Shown: in pieces, positions 8,123-17,982 of the stretch
How positions within the stretch are numbered: the stretch's first letter is position 1
Layout: every line of letters starts with the position of its first letter
From: Planctomycetota bacterium
GTDB lineage: Bacteria; Planctomycetota; Phycisphaerae; Phycisphaerales; UBA1924
DNA length: 64,000 nt
Reading direction: 5' to 3'
NCBI GenBank assembly: GCA_018968885.1
Contig: JAGWZK010000002.1
Location: 1-64,000 of the forward strand
The notes under the pieces: model-generated
What the model was told of the DNA's origin: nothing
What the model saw: the letters and a program-made list of their open reading frames with translations, nothing else
The model's database searches: none
Translations under genes and position numbers: made by a program

Positions 8123-9715
8123 TTACTTGATGTAGGTGACCTGCTCGTCGTTGTTGACGGTGCGCTTGAGCTCGTTGCACTTGGTGAGGGTGTCGATGCC
8201 ACGCTCGCCCTCAGCCGTGCCCTTGATGGTGATGGTGAAGGTCTTGCGCTCGCCGACCTTGACGGTGCCGACGTTGAAGGTGAGGACCTTGCCGTTGGCA
8301 GTGGGAGCGGGGCTCCAGCTGGTGGCGACAAAGTCTGAGCCCTCGTCGAGGGTGGCGGTCATGGTGACGCCGGTGAGATCAACCTGGCCCTGGTTGACAA
8401 CGGTGTAGGTGTAGACGTGGTTGCCGCCAACGGTGACGACGCCGTTATCGTCAGAGATCGAGGTGCCGATGTCGGGCACGCCGATGACGTTGAGGGTGCA
8501 GGACGTCTGGGCGGGGGCAGCGCAGGGGCAGGAAGCCGAAGCGTTGAGGTTGACCGCGCCAGCGTTGCCGCCCTTGACGGCGACGGTGATCGTCTTCGAA
8601 GCGCCGGGGGCGAGGGTGCCGATGGCGACGACAGGATTGGCGACAGGAGCGCCGCTGAGGTTGAGGGAGACGTTGTCACAGGCGGCATCGCCGGTGTTGC
8701 GGACGGTGACCTCGAAGGAGGCGTCGCGGCCGATGTAGACGTTTCCGCCGGCCTTGCAGTCAACGGCCAGGACGGCCTGCTTGACAACCGTGGCGACGGT
8801 GTTGGAGTTGGCGGTGAGACCACCATCAGCCATGGCCTTGGCGTTGTTCTCGTAGCGGCCGGTCTTGGCGGCCTTGAGGGCAACGGTCTTGGTCGCGGTC
8901 TGGCCAGCGGCCAGGTTGCCGACGGGGATGTCGAGTGAAGTAGCGCCGTTTTCGGTGGTCAGACCAGCGGGGAGGGCGTCCGTGATGCGGACGTTGCTGG
9001 CGGTGCCGGTGCCGGTGTTCTTGACCTCGAAGGTCGCGGAAATCGAGCCACAGTTCAGCGTCGACTCAGGAGTCATCTGCTTGGTGATGGCGATCGCGGG
9101 CTGGACGACGTTGGTGGTGGTGCACAGGAGCGAGTTGTACTTCACATCAGCGCAGCTGGTGAAGGTACCGGCCTTGAGGGCCGTGCCGCGGACGGTGATC
9201 ACCTTGCACTCGCCGGCGGCGAGGTCGCCGAGGTTCCAGCTGGTGGCGGTGCCACGCATGGTGCCGCCGGGGCTGCTCTCAGAGATCTTGAAGTTATCGA
9301 GGCACTCGTCGGTGACGACGACGCCGGTGAGCTTCATGCTGGTGAGGTTGCAGACGCAGAGCTTGTACTCGACCTGCTGACCAACCACGACCTCGGCGGG
9401 AGTGGTGCGCTCGAGCAGAACGGCGCTGGTCGCCTCGTTGCCGGTGGGGAACGCCATGCGGACCGAGCCGGGGCCCGAGCAGGCGGTGCGACCGCTGGAA
9501 ACGGCGGCGGGCTTGCTCTCCATCTTGGCGGGCTTGGTTTCCGCTGCGGGAGCGGGCTTGGCAGCGCGCTCAGAGGGGATCACCTTGTCGTCTGCCGTCG
9601 ATGCGGCCGGATCCCAAGACCCATCGCCGCCAGTGCTCTGGCAACCGACGAGGGTGCCGAGGGTCATACACGAACCAGCGATGACAGCCATTCTCAAAAG
9701 AGCCCAGTTCTTCAC
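8123..9715 (-). CDS. DUF11-repeat surface lipoprotein
   Basis: 530 residues from a GTG at 9715, which has AAGGAG 6 bases upstream. Residues 1-25 are a lipoprotein signal peptide ending in the lipobox TLVGC, so the protein should be lipid-anchored. After a Lys/Ala/Pro-rich linker come about four immunoglobulin-like DUF11 repeats of about 100 residues, marked by phrases such as TPAEVVVGQQVEY, VKNTGTGTASNVRITDALP, VTVRNTGDAACDNV and TVVNQGQVDLTGVTM. DUF11 domains are common in cell-surface and outer-membrane complex proteins; a structural or adhesive role is likely. Cys pairs (CNL/DECL) suggest disulfides. Confidence 0.85.
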   Translation of the reverse strand: MKNWALLRMAVIAGSCMTLGTLVGCQSTGGDGSWDPAASTADDKVIPSERAAKPAPAAETKPAKMESKPAAVSSGRTACSGPGSVRMAFPTGNEATSAVLLERTTPAEVVVGQQVEYKLCVCNLTSMKLTGVVVTDECLDNFKISESSPGGTMRGTATSWNLGDLAAGECKVITVRGTALKAGTFTSCADVKYNSLLCTTTNVVQPAIAITKQMTPESTLNCGSISATFEVKNTGTGTASNVRITDALPAGLTTENGATSLDIPVGNLAAGQTATKTVALKAAKTGRYENNAKAMADGGLTANSNTVATVVKQAVLAVDCKAGGNVYIGRDASFEVTVRNTGDAACDNVSLNLSGAPVANPVVAIGTLAPGASKTITVAVKGGNAGAVNLNASASCPCAAPAQTSCTLNVIGVPDIGTSISDDNGVVTVGGNHVYTYTVVNQGQVDLTGVTMTATLDEGSDFVATSWSPAPTANGKVLTFNVGTVKVGERKTFTITIKGTAEGERGIDTLTKCNELKRTVNNDEQVTYIK

Positions 9716-10145
9716 GTTCAACTCCTTCACAATCGGACCCCTTCCACACATTTCAACCCCCCCGCCGCGGCTGGGTCCAGCCTCCGAACAGGGATGAATC
9801 TTTTCGACAGCGTACACATTCCGTTTCTCGGACGTGCATACTGCCCATTCCAACATTGGCGACACGCCAATGCCGGTTCACATATCCACAAACATCTCGC
9901 TTTCCGCCCAAAACCCCGATTGTCACGCCGCCAACACCTGCTGCACATATCGCGTGGTGGTGGCGGCTGGTTCAACCCGGATGTTCCGAGAAGAATCAGC
10001 GAGCCCATCGCGAACGCGACGGAAGTCATGATAGTCAACCGGTGAGCATGAGTGAAGGAGTTCTCCTCAATACCTACCAGAATTAGAACAATCGTTAGGA
10101 TCGTGCTTTATCGGACATTCGCACCAAGGGACACGCTGCCAGCGT
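9716..10145. other. 430-base intergenic region upstream of the DUF11 gene
   Basis: No gene can be supported here. A leftward open frame (9727-10038) starts with a signal-like segment (MTSVAFAMGSLILLG) but turns into a Cys/Arg-rich sequence that overlaps the DUF11 leader, so it is not called. The stretch presumably holds the DUF11 promoter; no convincing -35/-10 pair was found. Confidence 0.4.
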
Positions 10146-11234
10146 TCAGTTTTTGCCGGTCAGGCCCATTGATTTGCGGCTCGCCTCAATAATCCGCTGG
10201 GCTGTCCGCACCGCCTGAAACCCTGCCTCGGCATCGATGGGGGGACGATTTCCAGTCACCACCGCCTCCAAAAATGCCTTGATCTCGGCGACGATGGGTT
10301 CGCCGTCTTCATCTTCATCGATAGTGATGGGCTCGATATTGACGAGTTCGTGCCATTTGAGATTGGAAAGATCGACACCGGCGCGGAGCTGTTCGCGCAT
10401 TTCGCGGAGCTGGGCCTCATTGGCCAGCCGGCGGATCATGGTGCCCTTTTTGGCGGCGTAGTCGATCTTGATGTATGCGTTTTCGCCGGTGATGCGGGTG
10501 ACGCGTTCGGTTTTGAGAGCGAGGCGACTGGACGTGATGTTGGCGACGCAAGTGCCCTGGGGCCCGTGCCAGGTGAGGCGGGCAGAGCAGATGTCTTCAT
10601 GCTCGGTCACCACCGCCACGCCGCTGGCTTGAACTTCGTCGGGCTCACGGCCACCCATGAGCATGAGGACAACATCGAGGTCGTGGATCATCATGTCCAT
10701 GATGACGGAGACGTCGACAGAACGGAAGCTCATGGGGCTGACGCGGGAGACCTCGATGAAGCGGGGCACGACGGGTGCCCCACTGCCGGTGGCACGCTGC
10801 ATGGCGCGCATGATGGGATTAAAACGCTCGATGTGGCCGACCATGAGCGTGCTCTTGGTGCTTTCGGCCAGATCGCGGAGGCGACGGGCGGTGGCAACGT
10901 CTTCTGCCAAGGGCTTTTCGATGAGACAGGCGACGCCAGCCTTGAGGAGGGGCTCGGCCGCGGGGTAGTGAGCCGTGGTAGGAACGGCAATAGACACGGC
11001 GTCGACACCGGCGGCGAGGAGTTCCTGAACAGAGGCAAACCCCTTGCAACTGAATTTGGCGGCGAGTTCGTTGCGGCGCGACTCACTGGCATCCACCACG
11101 CCGATCAGTTCACACTCGGACAACTGGTGATACACCCGAGCGTGGTGCTGGCCCATTCGGCCCACGCCGATCACGCCGCAGCGCAAACGCTTGCCTGATG
11201 CGACGGGGGTATCCGAAGTTGAGTTGGTTGCCAT
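10146..11234 (-). CDS. Gfo/Idh/MocA-family NAD(P)-dependent oxidoreductase
   Basis: 362 residues. The N-terminal Rossmann domain starts with CGVIGVGRMGQHHARVY (dinucleotide-binding GxGxxG) and carries the EKPLAEDV motif (about residue 110) with the catalytic-region Lys. A C-terminal alpha/beta sheet domain follows (VMDMMIHDLDVVLML). Such enzymes oxidise or reduce sugars or inositols; in some Gram-negatives a member (GnnA) makes the 3-amino sugar for lipid A, but nothing here proves that role. The ATG at 11234 is preferred over one 24 bases upstream because the conserved fold starts well after it. Thioredoxin lies 52 bases upstream on the same strand. Confidence 0.85.
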   Translation of the reverse strand: MATNSTSDTPVASGKRLRCGVIGVGRMGQHHARVYHQLSECELIGVVDASESRRNELAAKFSCKGFASVQELLAAGVDAVSIAVPTTAHYPAAEPLLKAGVACLIEKPLAEDVATARRLRDLAESTKSTLMVGHIERFNPIMRAMQRATGSGAPVVPRFIEVSRVSPMSFRSVDVSVIMDMMIHDLDVVLMLMGGREPDEVQASGVAVVTEHEDICSARLTWHGPQGTCVANITSSRLALKTERVTRITGENAYIKIDYAAKKGTMIRRLANEAQLREMREQLRAGVDLSNLKWHELVNIEPITIDEDEDGEPIVAEIKAFLEAVVTGNRPPIDAEAGFQAVRTAQRIIEASRKSMGLTGKN

Positions 11235-11286
11235 CTGCCTCCCACGCTCTGCGCCCAACCGCTACGTGATCATTCATGAGTGAAAT

Positions 11287-11622
11287 TCAGCCAGCGATCG
11301 CGGCGTTGAGTGCCGCGGCCATGTCGTCCTTCTTGGAGACGCCGACGAACTTCTTGACCATCTGGCCATTCTTGAAGACCAGGACGGTGGGAATGGCGGT
11401 AATGCCGTATTTCACGGCGACGCCCTGATTGGTGTCGGTATCGACCTTGCCGACCTTGGCTTTGCCGGCGAAATCGTTGCCGAGGGCATCGATTGTGGGG
11501 CTGAGCATCTTGCAGGGCATGCACCACTCGGCCCAGAAATCGACGAGTACGGGAACGGAGGACTGCAGGACTTCAGAATCAAAGTTGCCGTCCGTGAAGG
11601 TGTGAACATTGGCTCCGGCCAT
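11287..11622 (-). CDS. trxA: Thioredoxin
   Basis: 111 residues, the normal size of thioredoxin. The fold is complete: VLVDFWAEWCMPCKML (active-site WCMPC, with Met instead of the usual Gly), KVDTDTNQGVAVKYGI, the cis-Pro segment TAIPTVLVFKNG and a C-terminal helix. It reduces protein disulfides in the cytoplasm, and would be a natural partner for the arsenate reductase at 52064-52540, whose type is recycled by thioredoxin. The start at 11622 (AAGGA upstream) replaces a longer frame that adds 45 unlike residues. Confidence 0.92.
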   Translation of the reverse strand: MAGANVHTFTDGNFDSEVLQSSVPVLVDFWAEWCMPCKMLSPTIDALGNDFAGKAKVGKVDTDTNQGVAVKYGITAIPTVLVFKNGQMVKKFVGVSKKDDMAAALNAAIAG

Positions 11623-11867
11623 GTGAAAATCCTTTCGTCTTATCCCAATTGGTTGGTCCCGATTGGTTTGCCCGATCGATTTGACCCAACCCGTGATTGC
11701 CCCGAACCCTCTTCCAATATCGGGTCGGGATGCTAGCACCGGGTTTTTCCACGTCATCTTTGGCGTGGACGGGTGTTCTCACTCTTTGATGCCAGGCTGA
11801 GCGTGCGGATTCACGGCACAAACGCCGACCGATCAAGCACTTAGCCCGCGGGCGCGGACAGATCGAG

Positions 11868-12977
11868 TCAGGCGAGGAGGGCATCTGCGATGGTTTCGGC
11901 ACCATCGACAGCTCCGAGGCCGATGAGGGCTTGACGCATGGAGTGCTGTTGTGTTGGGTTGCGCATGAGATCCAGAAGTTTCTGACCCACCGTGGGCACA
12001 TTGAGGCCGGGCTCGATGGCATCGGTCTCGATGAGGCAGGCACCGGCACGCTCGAGGAACTCGGCGTTTTTGCGTTGATGCTGATCGCGGTGGTAGGGAT
12101 AGGGCATGAAGATGGTGGGAACGCGGTTGCCCCAGGCCTCGGCGACGCTGCCTGCGCCAGCGCGGCTGAGGGCAAGGTCTGCTGCGCCCCAGACTGGACC
12201 CATGCGCTGGATGAAGGGCTCGACGATGGAGCGGACACCGGCGGCTTCGTAGGCGGATTTACATTCGGCGGTGTCGGACTTGCCGGTCTGGTGAATGACC
12301 TGCCACTGTTCAAAGAGGAGGGGCTCGCGCTTGACCAGATCGATCATGAGGCGATTCATGCTTGATGCGCCTTGGCTGGCACCGGTCACGAAGAGCGTGG
12401 GCTTTTGCGGATCGAGGCCGAGGATGCGGCGGCAGCCGGCGGCATCATCAGGGGCGAGAGCGGCCTGACGCACGATGGGACGAACCTCATCCCACGGCGT
12501 ATTGGTGCTTTCGACGAGTTTGGCGGCGGTGAAGATGCGTCCGGCGTGACGAGCGATGAGGCGATTGGCGCGGCCGGGTGTGGCATCGAGATTCACGAGG
12601 GTCACCGGCACACCGAGGTCGTAACCGGCACTGGCGGCGGGGGCGGCGACAAAGCCGCCCATGGCGACGACCTGGACGCGTTTGCCCTGGCCGACGGGCT
12701 GGCGGATGAGGGCTTTGGCAGCGGAGCGGGCCCTGGGGTAATTGATGAGGAAGCGGGTGAGCCGCGTGGGGTGTAGGCCGAGGGGCTGGGCGGGGCTGAT
12801 GACGGCGGGCTTCCCTTCGGCATCGAGTATCTGCTTATCGAGGGGGCGATTGGAGACGACGAAGACGCACGCGGCGAGGGGCCCAGCGCGTTCTCGGAGA
12901 CGCTCGGCGATGGCGAGGGCGGGGTAGATGTGGCCGCCTGTGCCGCCACCGGCGAAGATGAAGACTTGTTGGGGCAT
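11868..12977 (-). CDS. murG: UDP-GlcNAc:lipid I N-acetylglucosaminyltransferase
   Basis: 369 residues. MurG adds GlcNAc to undecaprenyl-PP-MurNAc-pentapeptide (lipid I to lipid II) on the inner face of the membrane. Seen: the N-terminal glycine motif FAGGGTGGHIYPALAIAERL, the second glycine-rich loop VTGASQGASSMNRLM, and the C-terminal sugar-nucleotide region LALSRAGAGSVAEAWG and PTIFMPYPYHRDQHQ. The start at 12977 puts the first motif at residue 5, as in the family. ftsW lies upstream on the same strand, but a rightward gene (13151-13828) sits between, so this is a broken dcw-type cluster. Confidence 0.93.
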   Translation of the reverse strand: MPQQVFIFAGGGTGGHIYPALAIAERLRERAGPLAACVFVVSNRPLDKQILDAEGKPAVISPAQPLGLHPTRLTRFLINYPRARSAAKALIRQPVGQGKRVQVVAMGGFVAAPAASAGYDLGVPVTLVNLDATPGRANRLIARHAGRIFTAAKLVESTNTPWDEVRPIVRQAALAPDDAAGCRRILGLDPQKPTLFVTGASQGASSMNRLMIDLVKREPLLFEQWQVIHQTGKSDTAECKSAYEAAGVRSIVEPFIQRMGPVWGAADLALSRAGAGSVAEAWGNRVPTIFMPYPYHRDQHQRKNAEFLERAGACLIETDAIEPGLNVPTVGQKLLDLMRNPTQQHSMRQALIGLGAVDGAETIADALLA

Positions 12978-13150
12978 GGGTGTCCGGGTGTCCTTGGATG
13001 AACGCTCTGTATCGTCAAAACCGCGACTTCGGCGGTATGCGATCAACTGGGAAACCCACCCCAAACACGCAAGCCAGCGGCACATCGGAACTTGCAAGAA
13101 TCCAGCCAGGATCACTTGGCGTTTTCCATGGGATGGCGCACAATTTGAGG

Positions 13151-13828
13151 ATGCGAAGCATCGCGTTTTTGACCTGCGTGGTAGCCCTCGGCACCCAAGT
13201 CGATCACGGGCAACTCACCGCCACTCTCTGGTGGGAAGTGGACGCAGGAAATGGCTGGCAAAGCGGCGACGTGACAACCTCTAATAGCACGGTCACATTG
13301 CGACGGATGGCCAGTTGGAATGGTCCGGCGACCTCATTCCTTGGCTTCACGATGTATGACGCGACGGTGTCGACCGGTGCCGAGGTTGCAGACAACGCAT
13401 CAGGTTTCAGCATCGCTCAGCGCATCGCCGTTCCCGGCACGTACGCCCCGTTTCGCTTTGGGAATATTCTGAAGATCGACGATTCGACTGATTCGGCTCT
13501 GCCCGGGATGGGCAGTCGTTGGATTTACGCGGCACAAGATCCCACGGTTAGTGATCCATGGCTGGCCAATCCGGTGGAACTTTTTCGCTTCACACTCAAC
13601 ATGCAGGATGGTGTCTTTGGCGTGCGAACCATCTCTGAAGTTCATGGGTTGATCAACACCCAAGGGGCAAACACGACCGACCGCGTGCTCCGCATCTATG
13701 ACGATGCCCGACGTCCCAAGCTGCCCGTCGTCACACGGCTGGAAGCGCGGATCAACTACATCCCGTCACCGGGATCGGCGGGAGTACTTGGTGCTTTGTT
13801 GATGGTTGCTTCGCGGCGGCGGCGTTGA
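13151..13828 (+). CDS. Exported protein with PxP-hydrophobic-RRRR C-terminal tag
   Basis: 225 residues. An N-terminal signal peptide (RSIAFLTCVVALG) precedes an unrecognised Thr/Ser-rich domain. The C-terminus is IPSPGSAGVLGALLMVASR followed by Arg residues: a P-x-P box, a short transmembrane helix and an Arg cluster, the layout of a PEP-CTERM-type sorting tag as seen in planctomycetes. It is thus probably processed by an exosortase-like enzyme, although none is in the window. An in-frame ATG at 13133 is an alternative start. The gene lies between and opposite to murG and ftsW. Confidence 0.7.
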   Translation: MRSIAFLTCVVALGTQVDHGQLTATLWWEVDAGNGWQSGDVTTSNSTVTLRRMASWNGPATSFLGFTMYDATVSTGAEVADNASGFSIAQRIAVPGTYAPFRFGNILKIDDSTDSALPGMGSRWIYAAQDPTVSDPWLANPVELFRFTLNMQDGVFGVRTISEVHGLINTQGANTTDRVLRIYDDARRPKLPVVTRLEARINYIPSPGSAGVLGALLMVASRRRR

Positions 13829-13840
13829 GTGGCTGGCGAC

Positions 13841-15082
13841 TCACCCAACAACCAGCGGGCGGGTGTCGAGTTCGGGCTCGGCGAGGGGTTGATCCTGGGT
13901 GCGATCGATGGCCATGAGGAGGCCGAGGGACATGGAGGTGAGGAGCCACCCCGTGCCACCATTGGAGATGAGGGGGAGAGCGATGCCCTTGGTGGGGCCA
14001 AGGCCAGTGACGACAGCGAGGTTGATGAGGGCCTGAATCGCGATGGTGGTGATGATGCCCAGGGCGACCAACTGCAGGAAGCCATCCTTCTCGCGGCGGA
14101 CGATACCGATGCCGAACCAGATCAGGGCTCCGAAGAGAGAGGCGACGACAAACGCGCCGCCGATTCCGAGTTCTTCACAGATGATGGCAAAGATGAAGTC
14201 GGTCTGATCTTCGGGGAGGTAGCCGAATTTCTGGATGCCAAAGCCCAGGCCACGGCCGAAGCCCTCGCCATTCATGACGGCGAGCATGGATTGGATCATG
14301 TGATAGCCGGTGCCCTTGGGGTCGGCGTAGGGATCGAGGAAGGCGGTGATGCGGGCGACGCGGTAGGGGCTCATCATGATGGCGGCCAGCAGGGCCATCG
14401 CGCCCAAGGGGATGAAGGCGAGGAAGTGCCAGATGCGGGCTCCGGCGGCGATGAGAAGGATGCAGCCGGCGCAGAAGATGAGAAAGCCGGTGCCGAGGTC
14501 TGCCGCGACGACGGCGATGCAGACCAACCCCAGGACGACAAGGGCAGGGAGAAGGCCGGGGAGGAAGCGGTGCATGACCTGAGCGCGGCGGGTGGCGAAC
14601 CAGGCAAGGAGAATGACCATGCCCCACTTGGCGATTTCGCTGGGCTGAACGCTGAGAGCGTCACCCAGACCGGGGATGGGAAGCTGTATCCAGCGGTGGC
14701 TGCCATTGACGACGCGCTGCAGGCCGGGGACATAGGCAAGGCCGAGGAGGAAGATGAAGAACGCCGCGGCGAAGGCGATGGTTTTGAATTCGGTGGAGAA
14801 AAGGCCGCGTTGGATCTGGTGGGACGGCACGGAGACGGCGTGGGCTCGACGAGCAAGCTCTCGAACGGGAAGACGCCAGCAGATGAGCATGCCCATGACG
14901 GCGATCAACATGTAGATGGTGGTGCGGCCAAAGAGGACGCTGGTGATGGAGACGCCGGAGGTGGCGATGGTGGCATCCGCAGCCACCGGGGTGACGGCCA
15001 TCGTGGCCGAATTGACCATCACCACACCGATCATGAGAAGGGCGATGGCAGTAAGGGCGACCAGATGAGAACTGCGGAGCAT
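13841..15082 (-). CDS. ftsW: SEDS-family peptidoglycan glycosyltransferase FtsW
   Basis: 413 residues with about ten hydrophobic segments. FtsW polymerises lipid II during septal wall synthesis together with a class B penicillin-binding protein. Hallmarks of the FtsW/RodA family are present: VNGSHRWIQLPIPG with LSVQPSEIAKWGMVI, PYADPKGTGYHMIQSM, LGFGIQKFGYLPEDQTDFIFA and, near the end, PLISNGGTGWLLTSMSLG. The gene for the partner PBP is not in the window. Its 3' end lies only 12 bases from the convergent gene at 13151-13828. RodA is the alternative name; the murG neighbour favours FtsW. Confidence 0.9.
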   Translation of the reverse strand: MLRSSHLVALTAIALLMIGVVMVNSATMAVTPVAADATIATSGVSITSVLFGRTTIYMLIAVMGMLICWRLPVRELARRAHAVSVPSHQIQRGLFSTEFKTIAFAAAFFIFLLGLAYVPGLQRVVNGSHRWIQLPIPGLGDALSVQPSEIAKWGMVILLAWFATRRAQVMHRFLPGLLPALVVLGLVCIAVVAADLGTGFLIFCAGCILLIAAGARIWHFLAFIPLGAMALLAAIMMSPYRVARITAFLDPYADPKGTGYHMIQSMLAVMNGEGFGRGLGFGIQKFGYLPEDQTDFIFAIICEELGIGGAFVVASLFGALIWFGIGIVRREKDGFLQLVALGIITTIAIQALINLAVVTGLGPTKGIALPLISNGGTGWLLTSMSLGLLMAIDRTQDQPLAEPELDTRPLVVG

Positions 15083-15149
15083 GGGCGAGATTATCGACGG
15101 ACCGCGCCCAACCTCTGCATTCGACAGGGGGCTCTTCTATCCTGTTCAC

Positions 15150-17753
15150 ATGAGCGAGCCCAAAGGGGATGCAACCCGCGCCACCATGCCCGGAGTCGGA
15201 GCCGGACCAGGGATGGGTGTCCCTGCGCCCGTCCTGGGTCGCCCCGACTCCATCGGCCCTTATCGCATCCTCTCTGTTTAGGGTGAAGGGGGCTTTGGCA
15301 TTGTCTATCTGGGTGAACGCCGCGAACCCTTTGTCCAGCGCGTCGCGATCAAGGTTCTCAAGGCGGGCATGGACTCTGCCTCGGTCCTGGCCCGGTTTGA
15401 GCAGGAACGGCAGTCACTGGCGGTGATGGATCACCCTGGCGTGGCCCGCATTCTCGATGCCGGCGTCACAGAGAGGGGCCTGCCGTACTTGGTGATGGAA
15501 CTGGTGCAGGGCCAGCGCATCACCGACTACTGCGCCAATGCCAAGCTCGCCACCCGCGACCGCCTCAATCTCTTTATCAAAGTCTGCGAAGCCGTGCAGC
15601 ACGCCCATCAAAAGGGCATCATCCATCGCGATATCAAGCCCTCCAACATCCTCGTCACCCTGCTCGATGGCCATCCAGAGCCCAAGGTCATCGACTTTGG
15701 CATAGCCAAGGCCATCACCCCCGGCCTCTCCCAGCGCACGCTCGTGACCCTCGAAGGCCAGATCGTCGGCACACCCGCCTACATGAGCCCCGAACAAGCT
15801 GGTAGCGCGGCTGGCGACATCGACACCCGCACCGACATCTACTCCCTGGGTGTCCTTCTTTATGAGCTTCTTACCGGCGCACTCCCCTTTGAGGATTCCA
15901 CGCTCGCCAGCGGCGCGATCCACGAGATCCAGCGCATCATCCGAGAGGTTGATCCCCCTAAACCCAGCACACGCGTGGAGAAGCTCCTTTCCACGCTCGA
16001 ACAACCCAAAGCAGTCGTATCGCAAAGCCGCAGCGCCGTCGAGGCCCAGGGCACCCGTTCGCTCTTGAAGCAACTGCGTGGCGATCTGGATTGGGTCGTC
16101 ATGAAGGCCCTGGAAAAGGACCGGACGCGGCGATACGCCTCGGCCGAGGCGCTCGCAGAAGATGTCAAACGCTTCCTCGCCGATGACCCCGTCATCGCCG
16201 GCCCGCCCAGCGTCGGCTACCGCGCTCGCAAGTTCATCATCCGCCACAAGGGTGGCGTCCTGTTCGCGACTTCGATCGTCATCCTCCTTGCCGGGGGCCT
16301 TGCCGCGTCTCTGTACCTTTATGACCGAGCCGAAAGGCAACGCGCGCTCGCCGTCGCCGAGGCCGATAAAGCCACCACCGCGCTGGCCTTCATCGATGAG
16401 ATGTTTTCCAGTGCCGATCCTGAAAACGCCCAGGGCAATGCGATCACCGTGCGCGAGCTTCTCGCCTCCGCCCCTGACAAATCCACCACCCTCGCCAAAG
16501 CCACTCCTGCTGCCGAGGCCCTGATCCGCGGCACGCTTGGCCGCGCCCTCAACCAAGTGGGTGACCTTTCAGCCGCGGAGAAGAACCTGCGGCGTGCCCT
16601 GGATCTGTGCATCCAGACTCTCGGTGAAGATCACGTCGATACCACCACCTGCAAGATTGCCATCGCGGTCACTTTGCTGGGTCAGGGGCGCCCTCAGGAA
16701 GCCATGCCCCTGTTGCAGCAAGGTCTTGCAGCGCGAACCAAGGAGTTTGGCAAAGAGCATGACGAAACGCTGAAAGTGCTCGATTTCATCACCATCGCGC
16801 AGAAGGACACCGGCGAATACGACAAAGCCCTGGCCACCACCCGCGACATTCTCAGCGCCTACGAACGCAGCAAGGGTCCTCAGCACAGCGACACCATCAG
16901 CGTCCGCAACGGACTCGCGGACCTCTTGCACCAGATGGGAAATCTCGATGAGGCACTGCGCGTCATCGATGGCACCATCACCGCCGCCAACACCTCCATC
17001 GGCCCCGATCACCCCCGTACGCATGAAGCCCGCAGCATTCGCGCTGCCGTCCTCCTTGATCTACGTCGCAATCAAGAGGCGGTCGATGAACTCACCGGCC
17101 TGGTCGAAGCCCGCGAGCGTGTCATGGGCAAAAACCATTTCTTCACCATCACCACGCTCGATCTTCTTGCCAAGGCCAAGTCATATCTCCGCGAAAACGA
17201 CGCGGCCATCGCCATCGCTCGAGATGTCGTCGCCCGCGCCACCATCACTTTCGGCTCCGACAATCCGCGCACGCTGCGCTACATGAACAATCTGGCACAG
17301 CGGCTGCATGCGGCGAATCAACTCGACGAAGCCGGTCGGCTGTACGTCACCATCATCGAGCGTGATGAAAAGCTGCTTGGTCCGACTGATATGGACACGG
17401 TCACCGCACGCAACAATTTCGCCCTCTTTCTCATCGACAGCAAGAAGCCCGCCGAGGCCGTCCCTGTCCTGCAGCGCGTCGTCAAAGACTTGCAAGTCAC
17501 TCTCGAACCAAGTCACTGGAAGGTGCAGGCCGCGACGGCCTTTCTCGCTGAGGCCATCGGCAAGTCCGGCGATCACGCGCGCTCTCTCGATACATTTGAA
17601 AAGGCGTATGCCGGGCTTGTCAGCGCGCTGGGGTCCACGCATCCGCAGTGCGTCTCGTGCGTGCAGGAAGCAGTGAACATTGCCAAGGCGTCTCAGAATC
17701 CAGAGGCCATCAAGAAATGGTCTGAGCGCATGCCCTCCGACCCCGCCAAGTGA
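15150..17753 (+). pseudogene. Ser/Thr protein kinase with TPR repeats, interrupted by TAG in the glycine loop
   Basis: Read through, this is a PknB-like receptor kinase. The N-lobe reads YRILSV, then an in-frame TAG at 15279-15281, then GEGGFGIVYLGE and VAIKVLK (ATP-binding Lys codon 15351-15353). The rest of the catalytic domain is intact: HRDIKPSN loop, DFGIAKA, activation segment GTPAYMSPEQAG. A transmembrane helix follows (ATSIVILLAGGLAASLYLY) and then some 450 residues of TPR-like repeats (for instance RRALDLCIQTLGEDHVDTTT). The first ATG after the stop is at 15369, past both the glycine loop and the Lys, so its 794-residue product could not bind ATP normally. TTG or CAG to TAG is the simplest change. 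It may be a true nonsense mutation, a readthrough site or a sequence error. Confidence 0.85.
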
Positions 17754-17982
17754 TCTTCCCCGCTCGCGTGTCGCACCCCACATCGCGATGGATTCACTTC
17801 CTTTGAGTTGATACACAATTCGCGGTCCTTCCCGGATTCTCTCGCATTCTCGTACATCGCGAATCCGCCTGATTTTCCACGGCGAAATGTTTCCCGTCGT
17901 GGCACTTTGCGTGCTTCACGCTGACCTCCTGTCACGTGGCCCGCGAACACATCACCCCGCCACGCATCACTCGGAGAATCTC

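Noticed and set aside
9727-10038. Leftward frame with a signal-like start upstream of the DUF11 gene
   Set aside because: After 28 residues it becomes a Cys/Arg/Trp-rich sequence overlapping the DUF11 leader and ribosome-binding site; no evidence of coding.
10350-11198. Rightward open frame opposite the Gfo/Idh/MocA gene, and similar ones opposite the OPT transporter (54411-55328) and the kinase (15414-16556)
   Set aside because: All are antisense to strongly conserved genes and have compositionally biased products; they are shadows.
15279-15281. TAG as a reassigned sense codon
   Set aside because: arsM and aqpS end in TAG at family-typical lengths, so TAG works as a stop in this genome.
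13829-15286. Long rightward open frame (485 codons) opposite ftsW
   Set aside because: It is antisense to a well-conserved SEDS protein, and its product is a Gly/Asp/Glu/His-rich sequence with no fold or motif. High GC makes long antisense frames common.
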